Source: Thermoflexales bacterium (lineage in GTDB: Bacteria > Chloroflexota > Anaerolineae > Fen-1058). Taken from it: a stretch of DNA of 5,060 nt. Positions within the stretch are counted from its first letter, which is position 1; each line of letters opens with the position of its first letter. Below the pieces are notes generated by a model, which was not told the origin of the DNA, made no database searches, and worked only from the letters and a program-made list of their open reading frames with translations. The stretch is from assembly GCA_016931085.1 (NCBI GenBank), contig JAFGFO010000060.1, positions 1 to 5,060 of the forward strand. The letters run 5' to 3'. The translations under genes and the position numbers were made by a program. Below are positions 1 through 5,060 of the stretch, piece after piece.

Positions 1-1
1 G

Positions 2-1330
2 CTGACCTTCGAGACGGCCGGCGGCGGCTTTTCGCTCTTTGGCGAGCCCCCCGCCAGCCCGATGCTGACGGCCTACGGCTTGATGGAGTTCGCCGACATG
101 GCAGATGTCTATCCCGTGGACCCCACCATCATCCAGCGGACGGCGCGCTGGCTGCTGGAACAGCAGGCAAGCGACGGCTCGTGGGATCCCTACCAGATGG
201 ACTTTAGCCACTTTGAGACCTGGCAGCGCCTGGCCAACGCCCGCCTGCCGATCACCGCCTACCTGAGCTGGGCGCTGGTAGAGGCCGGTTACGGCAGCGA
301 TCCGGGCGTGGGACGGGCGCAGAGCTACCTGGTCCAGCATCTCGATCAGGCTGAGGACCCCTACGTGCTGGCGCTGGTGGCCAATGCCCTGGCGGCGCTC
401 GACCCGGCCGGCTCGGAGGCGCAAACGGCGTTGGCGCGGTTGGCGGCGGGCGCCCGCGTAGAAGGCGACACGGCGGTTTGGGAAAGCCAGGTCGCCTCGT
501 ACACCGGCGCCCAGGGCTACACCGCCAAGCTGGAGACGACGGCGTTGGCCACCTACGCCCTGCTGAGGGGCGGGAGCCAGATGGGCCTGGCCCAGCAAGG
601 ACTGAACGGCCTGATCGGGGCCAAGGACAGCTTTGGCACCTGGGAGACCACCCAGGCCACCGTGCTGGCGCTCAAGGCCTTCTTGCTCGCCGCCTCAAGC
701 GCCGGCGAGACCGCTGTCGATGCGAGCGTGAGCATTTCGATGGACGGCCAGGTGTACCAGCTTGTTTTCAACGCCGAGAACGCCGGGGTGGTGCAGACCG
801 TCTTTTTCGACGACGTGGCAAGCCGGGATCACACCCTGCGGCTGGAAGCGGCAGGCGACACGAGCGCGCTGCTCTACCAGCTCACGAGCATCACCTACGT
901 GCCGTGGGACAAGGCGCCGGCGCCGGCGGAGGCGCGCGACCTGGGCATCCAGGTGAGCTACGACCGCAGCTCATTGGCCGTGGACGACCTGGTCGGCGTC
1001 CAGGTGGAGTTGAGCTACAACCAGCCTGGCGCAGCCCAGTGGGTCATCGTCGACCTGGGCGTGCCGCCCGGCTTTAGCGTGTTAGCCGAAGACATGGAGT
1101 CGCTGATCGCGCAGTCGGCGGGGCTGCCCACGCGCATCAAGCGCTACGAGCTGACCGGCCGCTCGGTCATCCTCTACCTGGAGAACGTGGGGGGGACGGT
1201 GCGCTTCAACTATCGCATGAAAGCGCGGCTGGTCGTGCGCGCCCAGGTGCCGGCCTCGAACGTGTACGACTATTACAACCCCGCCACGCGCGACACGCAG
1301 TCGCCGGCGACGATCCAGGTGGTGGAATAG
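2..1330 (+). CDS. Alpha-2-macroglobulin family protein, C-terminal part (5' end outside window)
   Basis: This is the last 442 residues of a large bacterial alpha-2-macroglobulin (A2M), a family of secreted or membrane-anchored traps that change shape and capture a protease when it cleaves their bait region. The frame is open from base 2, so the ATG at 62 is internal. Visible residues 1-230 match the helical thioester domain downstream of the thioester: GGGFSLFGEP, then LTAYGLMEFADM, RTARWLLEQQ and DGSWDP, with repeated paired-helix segments to about residue 230. About residues 240-310 form a beta-rich segment. The rest is the receptor-binding-like domain, with DLGVPPGFS and the late YDYYNP motif before the stop. 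The Cys-Gln thioester, bait region and any signal peptide would lie upstream, so whether this copy has a thioester cannot be seen. No frameshift is apparent. Family assignment is confident; the protease target is unknown. Confidence 0.9.
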   Translation: MTFETAGGGFSLFGEPPASPMLTAYGLMEFADMADVYPVDPTIIQRTARWLLEQQASDGSWDPYQMDFSHFETWQRLANARLPITAYLSWALVEAGYGSDPGVGRAQSYLVQHLDQAEDPYVLALVANALAALDPAGSEAQTALARLAAGARVEGDTAVWESQVASYTGAQGYTAKLETTALATYALLRGGSQMGLAQQGLNGLIGAKDSFGTWETTQATVLALKAFLLAASSAGETAVDASVSISMDGQVYQLVFNAENAGVVQTVFFDDVASRDHTLRLEAAGDTSALLYQLTSITYVPWDKAPAPAEARDLGIQVSYDRSSLAVDDLVGVQVELSYNQPGAAQWVIVDLGVPPGFSVLAEDMESLIAQSAGLPTRIKRYELTGRSVILYLENVGGTVRFNYRMKARLVVRAQVPASNVYDYYNPATRDTQSPATIQVVE

Positions 1331-1332
1331 CC

Positions 1333-1364
1333 GGATAGTCCGGTGGTCGGGTAGTCGAGTCGTC
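1333..1364. repeat. Degenerate 8-bp tandem repeat, four units
   Basis: Four consecutive octamers follow the A2M stop codon: GGATAGTC, CGGTGGTC, GGGTAGTC and GAGTCGTC. All share the ending GTC, and most match GGGTAGTC. The first unit also forms part of a small inverted repeat (CCGGA-TAG-TCCGG, 1331-1343) directly after the stop, with no T-tract behind it. The array is non-coding and has no assigned function. It may be a slippage-derived microsatellite-like sequence. Confidence 0.6.
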
Positions 1365-1378
1365 AAAACGTAAAACGT
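1365..1378. repeat. Two-unit 7-bp tandem repeat (AAAACGT)
   Basis: AAAACGT occurs twice back to back, immediately after the octamer array. A further AAAACG lies at 1390-1395. The array is short and could be chance by itself. Its position next to another short-period array in the same spacer makes a common slippage or repeat-spreading origin plausible. Confidence 0.4.
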
Positions 1379-1383
1379 GACAC

Positions 1384-1412
1384 TTGCGCAAAACGAGAAA
1401 ATGCGTTATGCT
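1384..1412 (+). promoter_or_regulatory. Candidate sigma-70-type promoter for the zinc-ribbon gene
   Basis: A -35-like TTGCGC (1384-1389) is followed after exactly 17 nt by a -10-like TATGCT (1407-1412). This predicts a transcript start near 1419, 18-36 nt before the possible start codons. A second AT-rich box, TATAAA, lies at 1420-1425 but has a poorer -35 partner. The spacing is ideal and the hexamers are moderate. The call rests on pattern only. Confidence 0.4.
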
Positions 1413-1436
1413 GGCATCGTATAAAATGGCGACGCT

Positions 1437-1895
1437 ATGAGGAAATGGCGGCACATGGAAGCTGATACCTTCAACCTGAAACCTGAAACCATCTTCAAGA
1501 TTTGCCCCCAGTGTGGCGGGCGTTGGCCGGCCGAGCGCTCGCGCTGCCTGGCGTGCGGCGCCAGCCTGGCCGAAGCGGGGCCGGGGGCGGCCGAAGGAGG
1601 GGGCGAGGAAGAGATCGACTGGAGCTGGCTGGACGCCACGGCGCCCCAGGCCGGGCGAGCTGAGCCGGCCGGCGAGCCGGGCCGCTTGTGGGGCAGTTGT
1701 CTCGACATCGTGTCTGGATTGCTGTTTCTGGCCGGCGGCTATAATCTATTGGCGGCGGCTTTTGCACTTGTGGCGATCACTTCACCGGCTGCTTCAGACG
1801 TCGCTTCGCGCTTCTTGTGGAGCTGCCTGCTGGCGGCGCTCTGCCTGGGCCTGGGCTTTTGGCTGCGACGAAAGGCACGCCAGGTGAACGGCTAA
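1437..1895 (+). CDS. Small zinc-ribbon protein with two predicted membrane helices
   Basis: This 152-residue protein of unknown function has a clear layout. Residues 23-40 hold a four-cysteine zinc ribbon (CPQCG, then CLACG after 10 residues) that should bind one structural zinc. Residues 45-85 are an acidic, Gly/Ala/Pro-rich linker containing EEEIDWSWLD. Two hydrophobic stretches follow, about 91-114 and 126-143, ending in the basic tail LRRKARQ, which suggests a C-terminus in the cytoplasm and the ribbon on the same side. The start is uncertain: ATG 1437 has no good ribosome site, while ATG 1455 has GAGGAA 10 nt upstream, so translation may begin there (146 residues). The N-terminal NLKPET stretch is encoded by a 7-bp tandem repeat. 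The gene has its own candidate promoter and lies 100 bp before the foldase. Proteins of this plan are often annotated as zinc-ribbon domain proteins; no specific role can be given. Confidence 0.75.
   Translation: MRKWRHMEADTFNLKPETIFKICPQCGGRWPAERSRCLACGASLAEAGPGAAEGGGEEEIDWSWLDATAPQAGRAEPAGEPGRLWGSCLDIVSGLLFLAGGYNLLAAAFALVAITSPAASDVASRFLWSCLLAALCLGLGFWLRRKARQVNG
1473..1490. repeat. 7-bp tandem repeat (AACCTGA) inside coding sequence
   Basis: AACCTGA occurs twice and then AACC, giving about 2.6 units with period 7. It lies inside the N-terminal region of the zinc-ribbon gene, just before the first cysteine pair, and encodes NLKPET. It resembles the short-period repeats in the spacer about 100 bp upstream. 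Confidence 0.5.
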
Positions 1896-1900
1896 GCGCA

Positions 1901-1929
1901 TTCGCTTTCCTGGCCGAATGTGTTACAAT
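1901..1929 (+). promoter_or_regulatory. Candidate extended -10 promoter of the foldase gene
   Basis: TACAAT (1924-1929) is preceded by TGT (1921-1923), giving the TGn extended -10 form. A weaker -35-like TTCGCT (1901-1906) stands 17 nt upstream. The predicted transcript start is near 1936, just before the palindrome at 1942-1969. It begins only six bases after the zinc-ribbon stop, so the foldase need not depend on read-through from upstream. Confidence 0.55.
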
Positions 1930-1941
1930 GTACCCCCTGGA

Positions 1942-1969
1942 GTGGGGGCGGTTCGCGAATCGCCCCCAC
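1942..1969 (+). repeat. 28-bp GC-rich palindrome in the foldase 5' leader
   Basis: The arms GTGGGGGCG (1942-1950) and CGCCCCCAC (1961-1969) are perfect reverse complements. The centre is a G-T wobble pair around the self-complementary TTCGCGAA. In RNA this gives a very stable hairpin starting a few bases from the predicted 5' end and ending 16 nt before the ribosome site. No T-tract follows, so it is not a standard terminator. It is closely related to the palindrome at 3008-3038. Possible roles are 5'-end protection of the mRNA or a dispersed repeat with no function here. Confidence 0.85.
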
Positions 1970-1983
1970 AGTAGATTGAATTG

Positions 1984-1989
1984 AAAGGA
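1984..1989 (+). promoter_or_regulatory. Ribosome binding site that decides the foldase start
   Basis: AAAGGA sits six bases before the ATG at 1996 and only three before the ATG at 1993. The spacing favours 1996. The in-frame TTG at 1981 lies upstream of this site and is rejected. Starting at 1996 also gives a compact lipoprotein signal peptide with Lys-Arg directly after Met. Confidence 0.7.
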
Positions 1990-1995
1990 CAGATG

Positions 1996-3012
1996 ATGAA
2001 ACGACTGTATGGGTTTATTGTGTTGTTGGCGCTGGCGGCCGCGTTGAGCGCTTGCGGCCCCAAGTCGACGCCCACGCCCACGCCACTGCCGCCCACCGCC
2101 ACGCCCGTCCCGCCGACGGCTATCCCACCGCTTTCCCTCGGCCCAGTGACCGAGGCCACGATCGCGCCGGGCGGTATCGAAGTTGCCATGGGCTTGGTGG
2201 TCATCCCCGACAAGGAAACTATCGCTATCGTAGGCGATGAAAATATCTCGATGCTCAACTATCAACAAGAACTAAACCGGGCGCTTTCCTATATCACCAG
2301 TTATTATGGCGTCGATTGGAACGATCCCGAGATCCAATCCTACCTGCCCACGCTGCAGGAACAGGTGCTGGACCAGGTCATCGATCGCAGCCTGCTGCGC
2401 CAGGTGGCCCAGCAGGAAGGCATCACCATTGACCCGGAGAAAACCGAGGCCGAGGTCGTCGATCTGCAGGCCGATATCCTGGAAAGCGGAGAGTTTAGCG
2501 ACTGGGCCAGCTTCCTGACCGAGAATGGACTGACGGAGGAGTCCATCCGCGCGTTGATGGCCGAGGGCTTGATGACAGAAGCCATGCTTGCGCGCCACGG
2601 CGGCTCCACGACAGCCGAGCAGGTGCACGCCAGCCACATCCTGGTCGAGACCGAGGAGAAAGGCCAAGAGGTCCTGGATAAGCTGGATCAGGGCGAAGAC
2701 TTTGCCAAGCTGGCGGCTGAATACTCGATCGACACCGGCAGCAAGGGTGATGGCGGTGACCTGGGTTGGTTCCCGCGCGGGATGATGGTGTCTGAATTCG
2801 AGGAGGCTGCTTTTGCGCTCAAGGCCGGCGAGACCAGTAGCCTGGTGAAGAGCGACTATGGTTATCACATCATCCGGGTGATCGAAAAGGGAGAAAAGGA
2901 ACTGGATGAGGCCTTCTACGAGCAGGTGCAACAGCAGCAGTACGAGGCCTGGCTGGAGGCTCAGAAGGTCAAGATCAGCGTCAAGCGGCTTTACATCTTC
3001 TCGACCCCGTAG
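1996..3012 (+). CDS. Parvulin-type peptidyl-prolyl isomerase lipoprotein (PrsA/SurA-like foldase)
   Basis: This 338-residue exported foldase should isomerise peptidyl-prolyl bonds and help secreted proteins fold at the outer face of the membrane. Residues 1-20 are a lipoprotein signal: basic MKR, a hydrophobic core, then the lipobox LSAC with Cys20 as the lipidated residue. Residues about 24-46 are a Thr/Pro-rich spacer (STPTPTPLPPTATP and onward). Residues about 70-190 form a helical SurA/PrsA-like chaperone region (DKETIAIVGDENIS, then QVIDRSLLRQVAQQEGI). Residues about 205-298 are a complete parvulin domain: ASHILV with His214, GGDLGWFPRG, EFEEAAFAL, and DYGYHIIRV with His291. Both conserved histidines and the fold-forming motifs are intact. 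Only about 40 residues follow, ending in FSTP at a stop codon that lies inside a palindromic repeat, so the tail may have been altered by the repeat. It is closer to PrsA in architecture, but I do not assign prsA because the family is broad. Confidence 0.92.
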   Translation: MKRLYGFIVLLALAAALSACGPKSTPTPTPLPPTATPVPPTAIPPLSLGPVTEATIAPGGIEVAMGLVVIPDKETIAIVGDENISMLNYQQELNRALSYITSYYGVDWNDPEIQSYLPTLQEQVLDQVIDRSLLRQVAQQEGITIDPEKTEAEVVDLQADILESGEFSDWASFLTENGLTEESIRALMAEGLMTEAMLARHGGSTTAEQVHASHILVETEEKGQEVLDKLDQGEDFAKLAAEYSIDTGSKGDGGDLGWFPRGMMVSEFEEAAFALKAGETSSLVKSDYGYHIIRVIEKGEKELDEAFYEQVQQQQYEAWLEAQKVKISVKRLYIFSTP

Positions 3013-3038
3013 GGGCGGGTTCGAAACCCGCCCCTACG
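3008..3038. repeat. 31-bp perfect palindrome between convergent genes
   Basis: The left arm is CGTAGGGGCGGGTT (3008-3021) and the right arm is AACCCGCCCCTACG (3025-3038): 14 perfect pairs around a CGA loop. The TAG at 3010-3012 is the foldase stop codon, and the minus-strand Roadblock gene ends at 3042, three bases beyond. It could act as a two-way transcription barrier or 3'-end stabiliser between convergent genes, though neither side has a T-tract. It belongs to the same family as the repeat at 1942-1969. From memory, similar GTAGGGGCGGG palindromes are common in Chloroflexota; I could not check this. Confidence 0.9.
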
Positions 3039-3041
3039 TCT

Positions 3042-3470
3042 CTACCCCACCAAATCGCGCCGGGCCAGGATATCGGCGATCTTCTTGGCCACGCGTTTAA
3101 GCCCCAGCAGGGTAAGGCCCATCTTGACGTCCTTGTCGACCAGGGCCGCCAGCGCCGCCTCGTGCCCGGCCGGCACGACGACCAGCGCGCCGTCGTCACC
3201 CTCGATGAGCAGGCGGTCTATTTCGCCGCGCGCCAGGCGCAGCAGCACCTTCTCGCTGATAGCCACCAGCGTGGCTGCCATCGCGGCGATTTGTGGGCTG
3301 TCGGTAGGGTTATCTTCGGACTTTTCCAGGTGCTCTTCGCCGGGGGGATAGGCAGCGATAACCAGCCCTTCGATGCTGACGACGACCGCCCCCTGCACGC
3401 CCCCCAGTTCCTCTTGCAGCTTTTTCAGTTCTTTTTCGAGTAAATCAACTCGATACACTACCTTTGGCAT
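3042..3470 (-). CDS. Roadblock/LC7 domain protein, distal copy
   Basis: This 142-residue cytosolic protein is of the Roadblock/LC7 family, small dimerising domains that in bacteria (as MglB) act on Ras-like GTPases of the MglA type. A short charged helix (about residues 8-22, DLLEKELKKLQEELGG) leads into the domain: GAVVVSIEGLVIAA, then IAAMAATLVAISEK, GEIDRLLIEG, ALVVVPAG and LAALVDKDVKMGLTLLGLKRV. It is a paralogue of the gene just upstream, but has about ten extra residues in the loop after strand 2 (PPGEEHLEKSEDNPTDSPQ). The start ATG is preceded by AAGG and a run of seven G in all, giving a usable ribosome site. It lies 12 nt after the other Roadblock gene and is the last gene of the unit. 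No GTPase gene is visible in the window, so its partner is unknown. Confidence 0.88.
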   Translation of the reverse strand: MPKVVYRVDLLEKELKKLQEELGGVQGAVVVSIEGLVIAAYPPGEEHLEKSEDNPTDSPQIAAMAATLVAISEKVLLRLARGEIDRLLIEGDDGALVVVPAGHEAALAALVDKDVKMGLTLLGLKRVAKKIADILARRDLVG

Positions 3471-3482
3471 CTCCCCCCCTTG

Positions 3483-3854
3483 TCAATCCATCATCTCGGC
3501 AATATTAGGCACGGCCCGCGCCACCAACTGCAAGATCAAGCCCAACTTGGCATCCTTGTCCACAATGGCCGTCAGCGACACGTGCGGGCCGGCCGGGAAG
3601 ACCACGATCGTGCCCTGCTCCGCGTCGACGACGACCCGCTCTACGTCACCCTGGTCCAAGCGTTGGCTGGCCTTGCGCGACAGGTCGAACAGATTGGCCG
3701 CGATCGCGCCAAACTGCTCGGCGTCGTCCATCACAGCCGCCACCACCAGGCCGTTTTCGGTGACGAGTAGAGCGCCCCGTATATCCGACGATTTTTCCTT
3801 GAGATCTTCCAACACCCGCTGCAAGCGGTCTGCCCGGCTCAATTGTATGGCCAT
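3483..3854 (-). CDS. Roadblock/LC7 domain protein, proximal copy
   Basis: This 123-residue protein is almost entirely one Roadblock/LC7 domain. An N-terminal helix (RADRLQRVLEDLKEKSSD) is followed by IRGALLVTENGLVVAA, IAANLFDLSRKAS, GDVERVVVDAEQGTIVVFPAG and LTAIVDKDAKLGLILQLVARAV. It shares GLVxAA, IAA, PAG and the LxAxVDKDxKxGL motif with the next gene, so the two arose by duplication. They have diverged widely and may form a heterodimer. Members of this family bind Ras-like GTPases or serve as scaffold light chains; the cognate GTPase is not in the window. Translation starts at 3854 behind a strong GAGGAG site. The gene follows hutU by 12 nt and should be co-transcribed with it. There are no membrane segments or signal peptide. 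Confidence 0.9.
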   Translation of the reverse strand: MAIQLSRADRLQRVLEDLKEKSSDIRGALLVTENGLVVAAVMDDAEQFGAIAANLFDLSRKASQRLDQGDVERVVVDAEQGTIVVFPAGPHVSLTAIVDKDAKLGLILQLVARAVPNIAEMMD

Positions 3855-3859
3855 AATTG

Positions 3860-3865
3860 CTCCTC
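3860..3865 (-). promoter_or_regulatory. Ribosome binding site of the proximal Roadblock gene
   Basis: On the minus strand GAGGAG stands five bases before the ATG whose first base is 3854. It lies within the 12-nt gap after the hutU stop. The strong, well-spaced site fixes the start and supports translation of a shared transcript. Confidence 0.75.
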
Positions 3866-3866
3866 G

Positions 3867-5060
3867 TTACGCGTTCGTTTGTCGCAGCATCGGGATCTGG
3901 ATCCCGTGCTCCTGGGCGAATTCGATCGCCTCGTCATAGCCGGCGTCGGCGTGCCGCGCCACCCCTAGGCCCGGGTCGCTCGTCAACACGCGCCTCAAGC
4001 GAGTGGCTGCCGCTGGTGTGCCGTCGGCCACGATGACCTGCCCAGCGTGCTGGCTGTAGCCGATGCCCACGCCGCCGCCGTGGTGAAAGCTGACCCAGGT
4101 TGCCCCGCCCACGGCGTTGATCAGCGCGTTGAGGATCGGCCAATCGCTGATGGCGTCCGATCCGTCGCGCATGCCCTCGGTTTCGCGGCGGGGGGAGGCC
4201 ACGCTGCCGCTGTCCAGATGGTCGCGCCCGATGACGATAGGCGCCGACAACTGGCCGCGCGCGACCAGCTCGTTAAACGCCAATCCCGCCTCCGCTCGCT
4301 GGCCATAGCCCAGCCAACAGATGCGGGCCGGCAGGCCCTGAAAACGAACGCGCTCTTGAGCCAGCCTGATCCAACGCGCCAGCTTGGCATCGTGCGGGAA
4401 TAATTTCAGGATGGCCTCGTCGGTGCGGAATAGGTCTCGTTCGTCGCCGCTGAGGGCCACCCAGCGAAAAGGCCCCTTGCCCTGGCAAAACAGCGGCCGG
4501 ATGTAGGCCGGCACAAAGCCGGGATAGTCGAAAGCCTCCTTCACCCCGGCATCGTAAGCGCGTTGGCGCAGGTTGTTGCCGTAATCAAAGACCACGCTGC
4601 CCCGCTTTTGAAAATCGAGCATGGCCTGGCAGTGGGCCGCCATGGCGGCGTAGGCGGCCTGGCTGTACTGGGCAGGGTCCCGCTTGCGCAGCTCGTTGGC
4701 GGCTGCCAGGCTCAGGCCATTGGGCACGTACATCAGCGGGTCGTGGGCTGGCGTCTGGTCGGTGACCACGTCGGGCGTGATGCCGCGCGCCACCAGCTCG
4801 GGGAACACGTCGGCGGCGTTGGCGATGAGGCCGATGGATAGGGCTTCACGCTTGCCTTTATGCTCTTCCACCAGCGTCATCGCCTCTTCCAGGCGGTCCA
4901 CCACCACGTCAATGTAGGCGTTGTCCAGGCGGCGTTGGGCGCGCTGTGGATCGACTTCCACCACCAGTCCCACGCCTTCGTTCATCGTGATCGCCAGCGG
5001 CTGCGCGCCGCCCATGCCGCCCAGGCCGGCCGTCAGGACGAACTTGCCGGCCAGCGTCCC
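3867..5060 (-). CDS. hutU: Urocanate hydratase (urocanase), C-terminal 397 residues; 5' end outside window
   Basis: Urocanase (EC 4.2.1.49) adds water to urocanate to give 4-imidazolone-5-propionate, the second step of histidine breakdown to glutamate, and uses tightly bound NAD+ as an electrophile. The frame stays open to base 5060, so the ATG at 5015 is internal. The visible part opens with [13 protein letters not shown], the glycine-rich NAD+ region, about 160 residues into a protein usually near 550-560 residues long. Further motifs are [10 protein letters not shown], the family signature [10 protein letters not shown] with the conserved cysteine (codon 4317-4319, equivalent to Cys410 of the Pseudomonas enzyme), [42 protein letters not shown] and [11 protein letters not shown] near the end. 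The C-terminus is complete and no disruption is seen, so the enzyme should be active. It leads a minus-strand unit with two Roadblock genes; other hut genes, if clustered, would lie beyond the right edge. Confidence 0.97.
   Translation of the reverse strand, partial: GTLAGKFVLTAGLGGMGGAQPLAITMNEGVGLVVEVDPQRAQRRLDNAYIDVVVDRLEEAMTLVEEHKGKREALSIGLIANAADVFPELVARGITPDVVTDQTPAHDPLMYVPNGLSLAAANELRKRDPAQYSQAAYAAMAAHCQAMLDFQKRGSVVFDYGNNLRQRAYDAGVKEAFDYPGFVPAYIRPLFCQGKGPFRWVALSGDERDLFRTDEAILKLFPHDAKLARWIRLAQERVRFQGLPARICWLGYGQRAEAGLAFNELVARGQLSAPIVIGRDHLDSGSVASPRRETEGMRDGSDAISDWPILNALINAVGGATWVSFHHGGGVGIGYSQHAGQVIVADGTPAAATRLRRVLTSDPGLGVARHADAGYDEAIEFAQEHGIQIPMLRQTNA

Noticed and set aside
478..1077. 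Plus-strand out-of-frame open frame of 199 codons within the A2M gene
   Set aside because: Arg/Gly/Pro-rich product typical of a shifted frame in GC-rich DNA; the A2M frame is continuous and matches the family.
1331..1343. Small hairpin CCGGA-TAG-TCCGG directly after the A2M stop as a terminator
   Set aside because: The stem is five pairs and no T-run follows. It may aid mRNA ends but does not meet the intrinsic terminator pattern.
1894..1908. AAGCG-CATT-CGCTT hairpin at the zinc-ribbon stop as a terminator
   Set aside because: Only five pairs and three T in total; it overlaps the foldase -35 region and is too weak to call.
1777..2268. Minus-strand open frame of 163 codons across the zinc-ribbon end, the spacer and the foldase start
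   Set aside because: It crosses the promoter and palindrome region, has low-complexity Arg/Gly-rich composition and no recognisable motif, and overlaps two well-supported plus-strand genes.
2272..2931. Minus-strand open frame of 219 codons opposite the foldase
   Set aside because: It is the antisense of the SurA-like and parvulin regions, with no family motifs; the plus strand has an intact catalytic domain.
3017..3029. GGGTTCGAAACCC resembles a tRNA T-arm, hinting at a tRNA gene or an integration site
   Set aside because: There is no anticodon arm, acceptor stem or CCA in reach, and both flanks are coding; the perfect palindrome explains the resemblance.
1942..3038. Two similar palindromes as a CRISPR array or as inverted repeats of an insertion sequence
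   Set aside because: There are only two copies, about 1 kb apart, with a foldase gene rather than spacers or a transposase between them.
3373..3939. Plus-strand open frame of 188 codons opposite the Roadblock genes
   Set aside because: Ser/Thr/Arg-rich antisense product without motifs; it spans the ends of three minus-strand genes that have clear families and ribosome sites.

Overview
The window reads as part of a GC-rich bacterial chromosome, most likely a Chloroflexota member of the Anaerolineae type. This is an inference from several traits seen together: a lipoprotein with a Thr-Pro-rich spacer after its lipidated cysteine, a tandem pair of Roadblock/LC7 genes, a bacterial alpha-2-macroglobulin, and GTAGGGGCGGG-type palindromic repeats. 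No ribosomal or other marker gene is present to confirm the placement.

The left half is read on the plus strand. It opens with the C-terminal 442 residues of an alpha-2-macroglobulin-family protein (2-1330). A spacer of about 105 bp follows, holding two short degenerate tandem repeats and a candidate promoter. Next is a small protein with a zinc ribbon and two membrane helices (1437-1895). A 100-bp spacer then carries a good extended -10 promoter and a strong palindrome, and leads into a lipid-anchored parvulin-type foldase (1996-3012). The foldase is bracketed by two related GC-rich palindromes, one in its 5' leader and one that supplies its stop codon.

The right half is read on the minus strand and looks like one transcription unit entering from beyond the right edge: urocanate hydratase (hutU, 5060-3867, N-terminal part missing), then two Roadblock/LC7-domain proteins (3854-3483 and 3470-3042). 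Both gaps are 12 nt. The two halves converge at the second palindrome (3008-3038), which lies between the foldase stop and the stop of the last Roadblock gene.

Functionally, the plus-strand genes suggest work at or outside the membrane: protease trapping, exported-protein folding and an uncharacterised membrane protein. The minus-strand genes combine a histidine-catabolism enzyme with cytosolic Roadblock regulators of small GTPases. I see no convincing evidence of a complete new system. The most notable items are the repeat pair around the foldase gene, with a compensatory base change between copies, and the hutU-Roadblock-Roadblock arrangement. No stretch over 300 bp lacks a gene.
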